A stretch of DNA of 64,000 bases from Laguncularia racemosa (Eukaryota > Streptophyta > Magnoliopsida > Myrtales > Combretaceae): contig JBBMOL010000446.1 of assembly GCA_037954665.1 (NCBI GenBank), forward strand, positions 62,001 through 126,000, written 5' to 3'. Numbering within the stretch: position 1 is the stretch's first letter; each line of letters starts with the position of its first letter. A model generated the notes under the pieces. The model did no database searches, was not told the origin of the DNA, and saw nothing but the letters and a program-made list of their open reading frames with translations. A program made the translations under genes and the position numbers. Shown in pieces: positions 11,262 through 21,845 of this stretch.

Positions 11262-12112
11262 GTTTACCTTGATCTCAGAGTGGCAAAGATAGCATATTTG
11301 TTGTTGTTAATAGGTTTAGTAAAATGACTCATTTTATCGCATGTTCTAAAACTAATGATGCACGACATATCATTGATTTGTTCTTTAGGAAGATTATATG
11401 ATTACATGGTTTACCTAACTTTATTATGAGTGATAGAGATGTGAAAAATTTTGAGCCACTTTTGGCATACTCTCTAGAATAGGCTAGGCACAAAATTACC
11501 GTTTTCCACTATGGCATATCCTCAAACTGATGGACAAACATAGGTGGTTAACATGACACTTTCCACATTGTTGTGTGCTGTGCTTGATAAAAATTTGAAA
11601 CAATGGGAAACATGTTTACCTCATGTGGAATTTGCATATAATAGGACAATACATTCTACTACATCATATTCTCCATTTGAAGTTGTGTGTGGTTTTAATC
11701 CCTTAACTCCATTGGATATATTGCCTTTACCTACTAATGAGTTTATTGATCTTGATGGAATGAAAAAGGAAGAATTTGTTAGGGATTTACATACTCAGAT
11801 CCGGGCTAACATCGAGAAGAAAAACGAACACTATGCTCGTTAGGCCAACAAGGGATGCATCAAAATTTTGTTCCATCAAGGAGATTGGGTTTGGGTGTAC
11901 TTGAGGAAGGAACGATTTGCCGAACAACGGAAGTCCAAATTGCATCCAAGGGGCGATGGACCTTTCCAAGTCGTGGAGTGAATAAACGACAATGCTTACA
12001 AGATAGACTTGCCAAGCCATAATGGTAATGTAAGCGCTACCTTTAATGTTTCTGATCTTACTCTTTATGATGCAGGTGATTCGAGGACGAATCTTTTTGA
12101 CGAAGGAGGGAA
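11262..12112 (+). pseudogene. Element B integrase core and C-terminus
   Basis: A stop-filled core (about 11262-11543) retains traces such as FSTMAYPQTDGQT. The frame at 11544-11843 then carries NKNLKQWETCLPHVEFAYNR-like and HSTTSYSPFEVVCGFNP motifs of gypsy integrase. The tail continues to DWVWVYLRKERF (about 11884-11919), INDNAYKIDLPS and SATFNVSDLT, and runs on into the 3' LTR. No chromodomain is recognisable. Integrase inserts cDNA into host DNA; this copy cannot. Confidence 0.82.
12100..12112 (+). other. Element B polypurine tract
   Basis: GACGAAGGAGGGAA immediately precedes the 3' LTR start (TGATGAGG at 12113). This is the expected plus-strand priming site. Confidence 0.85.
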
Positions 12113-12814
12113 TGATGAGGATCATCTAGCACTTAAGATGACAGAACTGAAATCCTAAGATCCATTGCAAGAAATTGGAGGCCTAATGACCTGAGCTAGA
12201 GTAAAGAGGATGAATGATGTCCTATAAGGACTAGTCATAAACCTATAAGCCAAGGAATCAAATTACATGAAAGGAGAACCAACACCTATTAATGTGATTC
12301 ACGTTTCCATGGAGGGATGCAAGGATTTTAAGTCCTAAAATAGAAAATGTTGTTTATTAAATCGAAAAGGAGAGAGGATTTGCAGTTTTGTTTTGCTATG
12401 TTTTAGTATTTGTTTTGGTTTGTAATTTAGCATAACTAGTTACTTGTTTTGGTTCATGAGAGGATAAGGACGCAAGTTAGATTAGGAAACTTAGGTTTTG
12501 TATCTTATTGTTGCATGTATTCCTTATAAAACCGTGTAAGGGGTCGGTATAAAAGAGAACATTGAATATTGAAATTATAATACACTTTCTTTTCATGAAA
12601 AGAAACCCCCTTTTTATTCTTTGCAAAAGAACTCTCCTTTGGAATTCTTCATTTGAATTACTAGAGGAAATCCTTTAATTGATAACTTAGGTTTTAGTCA
12701 ACAAGTGTGATTGAGGTCTAGTTCCGTGCTACTTATTCGAGATGATCATCATGGAATTGATTCAAATAGCGTATGTCAGGTTCTAGGTTTAATATACCTA
12801 GGGTTCACGCATCA
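12113..12814 (+). repeat. Element B 3' LTR
   Basis: 702 bp, TGATGAGG...CGCATCA, clearly paralogous to 1505-2192 but diverged. It is followed by the CTCCC duplication. Confidence 0.92.
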
Positions 12815-12819
12815 CTCCC

Positions 12820-13627
12820 CCTGTTTTAGGTAGGGCTAACATTAGAGCTGTCACCAAATTTTTCTTTAGTGTTTTGAAGCTATTTTCACATTCATCACTC
12901 CACATAAATTTGACCTTTTTCTTTTTCAATTAGGTTAAAGGAGTTGCTATACGAGAGAATCCTTCTATAAAGCGTTTGTAATAGCTAGCTAGCTTTAGAA
13001 AGCTTTTGACCTTTGTCATAGTTCTTGGTCTAGGCCAGTCAATAACTACTTTCACCTTCTTAGGATTTATCGAAAAGCTATTCTTGTTTACCACATGTCT
13101 TAAGAAGGATACTTATTTCAACAAAATCTTACACTTGTTGAACTTAGCATATAACCTCTCCTCCCATAGTCTTTCCAAAACTACTCTAAGATGGGTTTTA
13201 TGTTCTTCCTTACTCTTGGAATAGATGAGGATATCATATATGAATATCACTATAAACTGATTTAACAAGTCCCTGAGAACTCTATTCATTAAATCCATGA
13301 AAGCAACTAGAGCATTTGTTAATAAAAAAGGCATTATTAGAAATTCATAATGCTTGTATCGAATCCTGAAGGCAGTCTTTTGTATGTCTTCTTCCTTGAT
13401 CCTTAAATGATGGTACCTCGATCTCAAAACAATTTTGGAGAAGGCCTATGTTGTCTGTAATTGGTCAAATAGATCATCTATTCTAAGGAAGGTGCTTATT
13501 GTTGTTCATGACTAGGTTCGACTCCTTATAATCGATGCATAATCTCATGCTCCCATCTTTCTTCTTAACAAAGAGTACTAGAGCATCCTATGGCAAGACA
13601 CTTAACTTGATAAACCCATTATCTTGC
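12820..13627 (-). pseudogene. Element A reverse transcriptase
   Basis: Read leftward from 13627: SVLP, FVKKKDGSMRLCIDY, a frameshifted stretch, then HHLRIKEEDIQKTAFRIRY, an FLLTNALVAFMDLMNRVL segment, and the catalytic region FIVIFIYDILIYSKS. The first catalytic aspartate of the usual YVDD/FIDD box reads as tyrosine, so the polymerase site is lost. The thumb region (SFLKLASYYKRFIEGFS) ends at PKTGG at the element B insertion, and RNase H continues at 1499. The open frame 13113-13427 is the best part. Confidence 0.85.
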
Positions 13628-14270
13628 AACTATTGAAGTTGAGTCTTCAACTCTGATAATTCAGTGGGTGCTATTTTATAAGGCGCCTTAGATATTGGTG
13701 TTGTTCTCGATACCAAATCAATATAGAATTCTGTCTTTTTGACCTGCGATAAGCTTGATAGATTTTCGGGAAAGACATTTGCATATTCTTTCACAATATA
13801 TACATCTTCTAACTTCATAATTTGTTTGGTTTCCATTGATAATGCCGATGTTCTATTCTTATCCCCAAACTCATATGTAGAAAGAGTTGCAGGCTTTTGT
13901 GCATTCAACTTGAACACTATTAGATCTTTATTGGGGAAATTTAAAAAAATAATTAGATTGCGACAATCTATAGTGACATAATACTTGGATAGCCAATTTA
14001 CCCCTAAAATCATATTAAATTCCGTCACCTTTAACACAAACAAATTTGTTGGTATTTCCTTTCCCTATATTATGATTCCCACATCCCTACACATTTGATC
14101 TAATCTTCCTTCCACTTTAAAAGGAATATTCACAACCATAACATAATTTAACAGTATAGATTTTAAACCACACATATGCATGAAGATAGGTGATATGCAT
14201 AAATGTGTTGCACTCGTATCAAATAATACATAAGTTGCATTTGAATTTATAAGCAATGTACCTACAATGG
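13628..14270 (-). pseudogene. Element A protease and linker
   Basis: The right part (14065-14256) has SNATYVLFDTSATHLCIS, a retropepsin motif where the usual DTGA reads DTSA. The left part (13630-14043) has EFNMILGVNWLSKYYVTIDCR, typical of the C-terminal half of gypsy protease. It continues with EYANVFPENL and TPISKAPYKIAPTELSELK leading into RT. The best matches I know are Tekay/Del-type chromoviruses. Stops separate the pieces. Confidence 0.82.
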
Positions 14271-15437
14271 TGTCTTAATCTAGAGCATCCTATTGCTATT
14301 GTTGTTGTAAAGCAAATATACGACTGGTGCTCTCTGTCTCATTCTAGGGTGTTGAGGTCTACCCATTAGTTTTCTAGGTGGATGTCTTACTAGTTGTTAT
14401 GTTGAAATCTATTGGGGTACTGTAGCTATCTGGTTATGGGTAGCACCACACTTAAAGGATTTGTGCCTCCTTTGCTTAAAAGTATAGCAAAATGTCTATG
14501 GGATTGATTTCTTTGTGTAATTTATGCTGAGATGTGCTATCTTATCACCAAAAAAAAAAAGTTGCCCTTTTAAGCTAACTGCATTGATGCAATTTATGTG
14601 GTCCCAAACGCCTAGGACATCTTCTTCCAGGTCTTGCCTATGGTAGTAGAGATAATGCTAGAGGAGTAGCCCTTGTCTAAAGAGGTCTAGGCACGAAAGC
14701 CACAAGTTTGGCTTGATATATTGTAGGCCTTTTTCCTTTATCAGCATAGGATATACTTAAGGCATGTCTTTTCCTTTAGGTGATTCCTCGATCTACAGGA
14801 TAGTTGTTTCTCTGTTCTCCTTCTACTTTGCTCCAGGATCTTTGCTTTATTGACAACCTCTATATAAGTGGGTAATTGGAAGGACCCCACCTCATGTTGG
14901 AGGTTAGGCTTTAAGTCTCTCATAAGCCTTCTTGCCTTAGAGACATCACAAATACGAACTGCTTCAAGTAAGAGCTTAATCAAGAGGTTTAGCTTTGCTT
15001 CATATGCCTCTATAGTTTGGTTGCTTTATTGGCAGTTATAGTACTTTGCCTCCATTTGGTTTTTGATGCTACTAGGAAAGTACTTTTCATAAAACAACTC
15101 CTTGAACCTTTACCATTGAATAGGAGCTCTTGCGAACCTAGACATATTAGTCCGCCAATCCTTAGAAGACCCCTTCAACATAAATGCTGCAAATTTCACT
15201 TTCCTATCTTTTAGCACCATGAAGGCCTCAAATGCCTTCTCAATTTCAATGATCCAATGTTCAACTTTTATTGGATCATTAACTTGTGGATGAAACTCAT
15301 TTGCTAGCTAAACAAACTTGTCCAGTTCATATGGTTCTTTTGCAAGCCTAGCATGTAAACCTCGGAAAATTTCAATTCAAGAATTAGTATGAAGGAAAAA
15401 TCTTAAGAAATATGTCGAAAAAAAAAATATGAAAAAC
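14271..15437 (-). pseudogene. Element A gag body
   Basis: The frame at 14741-14983 gives LLLEAVRICDVSKARRLMRDL and YIEVVNKAKILEQSRR, a gag capsid C-terminal region. Upstream (15000-15360) come VEHWIIEIEKAFEAFMVL, VKFAAFMLKGSSKDWRTN and FKELFYEKYFPSS, all gypsy gag signatures. The zinc-knuckle region (about 14440-14740) is too decayed to identify firmly. The 5' end is cut at 15441 by the 15442-19334 insertion. Confidence 0.78.
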
Positions 15438-15441
15438 TAAC

Positions 15442-18400
15442 TGTAGAATTAGATTTGCCTTACAATATGCAAACCAACTAACGTATCTAAACCTAACAAA
15501 TTCAAAACCTAACCGCATTGTGATGATAGAACATTGCCTTAGGAAAACTAAACTTAAATTTGGATGTTTGAAAAGCCAAATTCAATTCCCAAAATTTTAG
15601 AACCAAACGTCAACATTAAGATTTCCTTTTGACTTAAGAAAAATTAACGTTGAGCTTAGAAAAACCTAAGATTTGATTTGAACGAAATTGAAACTTAAAC
15701 GACGATGAACTACCCTACAATTAGTTTGAAGAAAACCCAACATTTAATTGAATCTAACTCCACAAATAATCAAATTGTGTGAAACAAAAATAGGCAAAAT
15801 CTAAACATGAACTTAAACCAATTCTTAGAAGTGGCATTGAGAGGAGAAGACGTATGGCCATATTTGAACCCTTAAATGACCTAATCCAAAGCCTGAATTT
15901 AATCTAAAACTTCCCCTATTTAAACCATCATCAAAGCCCAATTAACCACAAGAAAACAAGGAGAATTGATAGCCTAAGACAAGCTAAAGATCTCTTAACC
16001 CATGTGAGCTTTCAATTGGGAACTAGAGGAGTTAAATGGAAAATAACTAGAATTAGCCTAACTAAGTGTAAGGGCAACTAAAGACTAACTAAATGGCAGC
16101 TAATGGGGGGACAAATTTGATGCCTAATCACCCTTAGATGACGGATATGTCCCCTTAGACTTGATCCTTTATCCCTTGGATAAAGCTATTGCTTAATTAA
16201 CCTATGCTAATGACTAATGGACATTCCACTTTAACTTACTATCTAATTTTCTGATTTCCTACAACCCATTCCTCCTTACGTAACCTCCCTTCATTTGGAA
16301 AAGCTCCACATAAAAACTCTCAAAAAAAATAAAAAAACCAAATACCCTAAGAAACAACTCCACAAATTTGTAGCAAGCACACACCTACAATACAGTCATC
16401 AACTATATTTTCCCTTTGATTTTCATCTCGAATTCACCACCTTTTGACCAACACATGAAATCCCCACCCTTCTAGAACATTAGTACAAGGACATTCGTAG
16501 CAAGCACACACCTATAACTCGTGGTAATGACTAATGGACATTCCACTTTAACTTATTATCTAATTTTCTAATTTCCTACAACTCATTCCTCCTCATGTAA
16601 CCTCCCTTCATTTGGAAAAGCTCCACACAAAAACTCTCAAAAAAAAAAAAAAAAACCAAACACCCTAAGAAACAACTCCACAAATTCGTAGCAAGCACAC
16701 ACCTACAATACAATCGTCAACTCTATTTTCCCTTTGCTTTTCATCTCGATTTCACCACATTTTGACCACCACACAAAATCCCCACCCTTCTAGAACATTA
16801 GTAAAAGGAAAATACTCTCAAGAACCTTTAAAAAATCCCTAAATATTTAGTCAAAAATCATATCAAACAAGAGTCCCCCAAGTTATCCCTTGTTCTATCA
16901 TTGTAGCGCACCTCTGAGTCACATTAGCTGACCATGCCCTTAACTACCTCCAATTAAGCTCATTTTCTGGTATCATCAACACCACTCAAGAGGCTATTAG
17001 GGGAGCTAAAGATCCTAGAAAAATCAAAGCTTAAAGCCACCCCAAGAGGTAGAGAAAAGGAGGAATTCCAGTGCCTTGACTTCAATGTGTAGGAATCCTT
17101 CACTCTTATGTTGATGTTACTTTCTTTTCTTATAATATTTCAATTCCAAAACTTAGGATAAAGTTATATTTCTTTAGTCCTATAAATTTGCATGTTTATT
17201 GAAGTGTATTTAGCTTAGGAAAAATTTTAGAAATGTAATTCCCCTTTGAAGATGTAAAACCATGGAGCTTCATTATTCTTTAGTAGCTTGTATGTTGAAG
17301 CTTGTAGAAAAACCAATAGAGATCAGAATTTAGAAATTATTGAGCCTTCTAAATGGCTAAGCTAAGTATATAATCAAACATATTTTGACCCACCCCATGC
17401 TCTCTAGGTTATAAGAACAATCGGATGGAGAAGAAGGACCACTTTTTGTAGTGAAAAATTGGAAAGATGTGCAAGATGTATCCAAGAGCTTCAACCGTGG
17501 CAAAATTAACAAAAAATGGAAATTTCCTTGTTTCTAGAACTTTAGAATGCCAAAATATCAGTAGGAAAAATTTGAAATTAAAACTCTTAAAAGAAAGTAC
17601 CAAATTAACACAGGTAAAAAAGGAAAAGCACAACCAAAGCATTGGAAAAGACACTTAAGACCCTTATGCTAAATTTTGAAATTTCCAAAAGAAAATAGAG
17701 GAAACATAAGCTATTTGAGAGTCTAAAATATGCTCCAAATGGTTAAGGTTAATTCAATAAGGTTAGAAGATCAAATTAGATAAAAAAGAGCCTTAAATTG
17801 AATATACACTAGGTGTACCTGATCTGTTCGGGCACTAGCATACTGTTCTAAAGTCCAAATGATTAAAATGACTTTAGAAGTAGAAAGAACATTAAAAATC
17901 CTTTGAAACGACTATAAATATGCAAAAAAGGAATTTAAAACGAAAAAGTTATGAAGAAGATACTAAAACCTTCAAATATAGGAAAACTGACAAAACTTGC
18001 AAAACTAGTATAAGTTAGTTTTGACCTAAACTTATGAAATTTTTTTGTCTTATCAGGTGATGCGGTATTCGAGGATGATTTGCCACTTGACTATTATAAC
18101 TAGAGACCATATGGCCAAGTGAGTGATAGATTCGATGATTACTATACCTTAATTATGCTTGTAATTAGTACATTTGCATGTTGTAATTATTTGATATTTG
18201 AACTGGATTTGTATATGGGGGTACCACAGGCTATTGAATGTGCTTGAATACGGTGTTTGATTGCTAATTGAACTTAATTATACCCGGTTAAGTGAATTCT
18301 TCTTTCCTTTACATTTAGATTGTAGAAATTGAAATTGTTTGTATAAATTGTCATGGATGCCAAATACTTTGACCTAAGTCTATTTGGCCTTAAATGAAAC

Positions 18401-19334
18401 AAATCAAGCATCATGAAGTCTTGCATGTAAGAAGGCTATCAGCATCATGCGGTGGTATGGAAAGGCCCTATGTAGGTTGCACTCCATGGGCACACCTTGT
18501 CTCGACCTTTGGAAACTAAACGAAACTTAGGAAATGTCACCCTCTGATTGAGACTTAGGAATTTCCTAATTCTGGGATTCATCGCTTAAGGCTGATTAAC
18601 TTACAAGCTATTCACGATCTATACCCCATGAAGTGCTGAGTATGTATATATGTATTTTCAAATCTATTGAAGTATATTTCAAAAGTATATATAGATTTTA
18701 CAAATTATCTTAAGAGACAGCCCCTGGAGCTAGCATGTAGCTTGTGATTTCCTAACACCTGGCAACAGAAGGCGTTAAATCCATGCTATATGCAGTGTTT
18801 GGTAAATCGCATATATTGTTCCATTTATATGATTGCTCATGCATAACATATGTGTAAATTAAATAAATTGCTTGTTGGTTCGATTTGAGGATTTAACTCA
18901 TTAAGCTTTATAGCTTACACTTCCACAAGCTTTCCTTATTGCAGGTATCCATTTAGATAGAGCTTGGCAAATAGATGCTAGAGGTTAGTGTAGGATACAA
19001 GGGATTCGTGAAGAACTAGAGTGGAGAGATCACTTATATATGTGTTTAGTTTAAGTTCTTATTTTAAATTTCATATATGTAACCTAACTGTTATATATTA
19101 GGATTTTTAATTCTTGAACTTATTATTATGTACTTGTGGACTTTATAATTGCTGCTACTCTATATTATTATGTATATATCTCTATATTTCTTGAAAAATG
19201 TTGAATCTTGATTTGGGAATTTTGGATGACAGTATGCTATAGGGTAAATTCTTAGATAATAGAGGGGTCATCCTTGGGTTTCCGTGCAGCATACAATGGA
19301 AATTGTATGTCTTAAGGGCCCATGGGGCATGACA
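15442..19334 (+). mobile_element. Presumed 3.9-kb solo LTR (or LARD-like element) inside element A gag
   Basis: The insertion lies between two gag parts, with TAAC at 15438-15441 and 19335-19338 (TAACT if the first base is taken as G at 15443). The ends are TGTAGAATTAG and GGGGCATGACA. The right 1.3 kb contains a GATGCGG...GGCCAAGTGAGTGATAG segment (about 18060-18130) and a CATTAAGCTTTATAGCTTACAC...TTGCAGGTATCC segment (about 18899-18950). I associate these with long gypsy LTRs. No internal coding region, PBS, PPT or second LTR copy was found, which favours a solo LTR. It contains a 317-bp tandem duplication. Confidence 0.6.
16211..16810. repeat. 317-bp tandem duplication
   Basis: TGACTAATGGACATTCCAC starts at 16211 and again at 16528, and the two copies run in parallel through CTCCACAAATT(T/C)GTAGC and CCTTCTAGAACATTAGTA. 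Each copy contains a homopolymer A run of different length. Confidence 0.9.
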
Positions 19335-19560
19335 TAACTAGTTTCATGGCCTATTGTTGCTGCTGTGCTAACATCCTTACTAGAGTATTCACAGTCTCCA
19401 ACAATTGAGCTATAGTGATGTTAGCTTAGGCTGGAGCTCCCTGTTATGGCAATGCTGGAGCTCCCTCTTAAGGTGGTACTAGAGGATACCTTTCCTCTAG
19501 AGCATCTGTACCTTGTCTAGCGCTAGATGATTCTTGTCTGGTGTTTCTTCTGGGAGGCAT
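19335..19560 (-). pseudogene. Element A gag N-terminus
   Basis: It starts at ATG 19560 on the minus strand with MPPRRNTRQESSSARQGTDA, the MPPRR opening being common in Tekay/Del gag. It continues through three in-frame stops (two at former CAG/CAA-like codons) to LLETVNTLVRMLAQQQQ and AMKLV. The insertion at 15442-19334 separates it from the rest of gag. Confidence 0.75.
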
Positions 19561-19946
19561 TCTGTTTGAGAGGAGACAACTAAGCAGTTCCAAAGTTAGA
19601 GTTAGTGGTGGTATAACTCTATGTATACCTATGTCTACACATATATACATATAGATATGTATAAGTTAAACAAAAGTTTAAAAGATAATACAACTAAAGA
19701 TAACAATTGAAATAAAATAAATTATTATACAAAAACAATCATCTCATAATTCACCCACTCTCTTCATCTCTTATTGTTCCATAAATTTCAATACTTAATC
19801 CATCTAAAGATCATACCTTATTTTCTATTAATTAAGCTTGCAATTAATGATCAACAGCCTAGAACTTAATGATCTTCATACCTAAGTTCTATAGATCACA
19901 AGCTTATCCACTATTGATCAAAACCTAAGCTCTAAGGATCATCAAA

Positions 19947-19963
19947 CCTAAGCTTTAATACCA
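19947..19963 (-). other. Element A primer binding site (degenerate)
   Basis: On the minus strand TGGTATTAAAGCTTAGG lies 7 bases from the LTR end at 19971. It matches the tRNA-iMet-type TGGTATCAGAGC with C-to-T and G-to-A changes. Confidence 0.75.
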
Positions 19964-20775
19964 TCTAAGTTGTAACACTTCAGAACTTGGAATGTTACAA
20001 CCTACCACGTGTCTCTACTAAGTAGCGACACGCTAAGGCTTTGAATCTTCATTACAAATTTAAACCCGTTCATCTCTATTATACATTCATACTAATATAA
20101 CTTCAATAATGGAAATGAATAACTCTCAAGTAAACTATTTCAATCATCATTATTTTAGACAATGCATTAAACCTCAAATTCAAAACTAGAGTACTCGTCT
20201 ATCAACATATGATAATTAACATATATAAAAGTCCAATAATTATCTCTATATTCTCAAATCATTAACCTAAAGTTCCATCAAGGGATTCTTTAATGACTTT
20301 CACATTATTCTTCATCAATATAATAGTGGTGCTCTCTTCTATATTTATCTTGATAATAACCCACTAAGTTCCTATTCTCATCGTAATCAATATGTTTATT
20401 ATTTTCACCTACAACTGAAAAATAATTGGAATGACCTTAAGCCTAGTATGTGAGTACTACACAGACATGCATTTGCTACACAAACAATAATACCATCACA
20501 CGTAAATAAATGCAATAGTAATATACATCAAGTCATTAGATTATTATTTTCGATTAATTGACACACAACATAGGGATACTTATGATCCCGTTACACATAT
20601 ACTATTTATATAGATATATTTCTAGAATGGAAACTACTATTACGGGCCCCGTCTATTCCTAATCGATACATGGCTCCACTAGGGGTAATGTGGCATATCG
20701 ATCATCGAGGTTCCCCTTAAGTATCTACCACCTCCAACTCCTAAGGTAATCCAAACACACACAACATATACCATT

Positions 20776-20853
20776 AAATCCAATATCCAATTATATTCAT
20801 TTAAATACTATTCTAAATCCAATATCCAATTATATTCATTTAAATACTATTCT
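20776..20853. repeat. 39-bp tandem dimer in the element A LTR
   Basis: AAATCCAATATCCAATTATA starts at 20776 and again at 20815, two near-perfect copies. Confidence 0.95.
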
Positions 20854-21118
20854 AACAATCACAAACAATAAAACATGGTAAATACGTACTTGAAGAAGTG
20901 TTCTCACAATTATCTCTTACATCTCTAGGAAAATGATATAGACCTATCAATTATAAAGGACTAAATTCAATTCTATCCTATAACTTAATCTAAGTTCATG
21001 AACTGATTAATATATCCTAATTGTAGAATTTCCTTCCCCAATGTCTTGTTGTGCGTAATTTTTAATCTAGACTTGTAAGTTAATGAAATAGAATTGAATG
21101 GAGAGTTTTCCAGCATAA

Positions 21119-21310
21119 CACGGTCATGTAAGAGGCTGTGCTAAGGAACATGGACTAGAATTCGACTATGCTAGTGGCAGCGCACCTTTTTGTGAATTTT
21201 TATAGTTTGACACGCTCAAGTACATGAGCATGTCCTTTGTTTTTGTACCTTTCTGTATACATTCATATTTTTATACGAGCAGGTACATAGGCATGTATCT
21301 AATTGTGTAC
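21119..21310. repeat. Decayed CACGG-type sites in the element A LTR
   Basis: ACACGGTCATGT, GAGGCTGTGC, GACACGCTC, CATGAGCATG and TAGGCATGTA look like CACGGCCGTG sites altered mainly by C-to-T and G-to-A changes. The cluster is upstream of the minus-strand TATA-like box. Attribution is by resemblance only. Confidence 0.45.
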
Positions 21311-21845
21311 AACACTGTTCATCACAAACCCCTTTTTCCTCTTCTCCAATTTGTTCCCAAGCCTAATTTCTATGATTTTAAGCCTAATTGATCAATTAAC
21401 CTATCGATTTTAATGTATCATATGGATCTTGTGCAGTTGCTTGTATCAAATCGTGATTGGAATTTTCCAAGTGCTTGATCCTATGCTCATTTCATCTTGC
21501 TCTTGTTATGTGCCTTAACAATATGTCAACAATTTCATTTAAATCCACTAATCTATTATCAGAAATAATCATTTTGATGATTATAACCCTTGCTTGATGA
21601 AATTGGATTAGTCTCGTTGTTATCCTTTAGGTTGCTTGTGGGTCTTTGGAGGTGTTTCTTAGGAGTTTGCAATTGTTCAAATGAGGGAAAAGAAGAGGCA
21701 CTAGGTCAAGTAACTTATATATCTTGATTATGAAAAGACTAAATTGCTCCCACAACCTTTGACTATTTATTTATTTATCCTTAGGTTAAAGTACAATAGA
21801 TATTAAATAAATATTATATATATTTATATATGTATTTACATATAA

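Larger units (their letters stand above)
1505..12814 (+). mobile_element. Element B: old full-length Ty3/gypsy retrotransposon with three nested insertions
   Basis: It starts TGATGAGG, ends TTCACGCATCA, and is flanked by the perfect 5-bp duplication CTCCC (1500-1504 and 12815-12819). It holds a 5' LTR, PBS, gag, protease, RT, RNase H, integrase, polypurine tract and 3' LTR in the gypsy order. Three insertions interrupt gag (3587-4627), RT (6438-8062) and the RT/RNase H junction (8384-10406), so the unexpanded element would be about 6.6 kb. In one ungapped stretch of about 180 LTR bases I count about 19 mismatches between the two LTRs, mostly transitions. That indicates an old insertion. Stops and frameshifts are abundant throughout. 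Confidence 0.93.
845..21840 (-). mobile_element. Element A: decayed Tekay/Del-like Ty3/gypsy retrotransposon, host of nested insertions
   Basis: Read on the minus strand from right to left: 5' LTR (19971-21840), degenerate tRNA-Met PBS, gag start, gag body, protease, reverse transcriptase, RNase H, then a short 3' LTR remnant. The integrase and most of the 3' LTR are deleted. The element is split by a presumed solo LTR (15442-19334) and by element B (1505-12814). Removing B joins the RT-RNase H protein directly across the CTCCC duplication (1500-1504 and 12815-12819). Outer flanks both read TATAA (840-844 and 21841-21845), a plausible but AT-rich 5-bp duplication. Lineage is inferred from protease and RT wording resembling Tekay/Del chromoviruses. 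The chromodomain region is missing, so this cannot be confirmed. Confidence 0.75.
19971..21840 (-). repeat. Element A 5' LTR
   Basis: About 1870 bp. The left end TGTAACACTTCAG lies beside the PBS. The right end CA at 21840 was chosen because it is followed by TATAA, matching the sequence left of the 3' LTR remnant at 845. A minus-strand TATA-like TATAAATAGT lies at 20601-20610. Upstream of it (21119-21310) are decayed CACGG-like sites. Homologous, more decayed LTRs lie at 39754-40807 and 55880-57274. Confidence 0.65.

Noticed and set aside
11700..12112. Chromodomain at the end of element B integrase
   Set aside because: No chromodomain aromatic cage or fold could be recognised. The tail resembles the LTR-overlapping ends of other gypsy elements.
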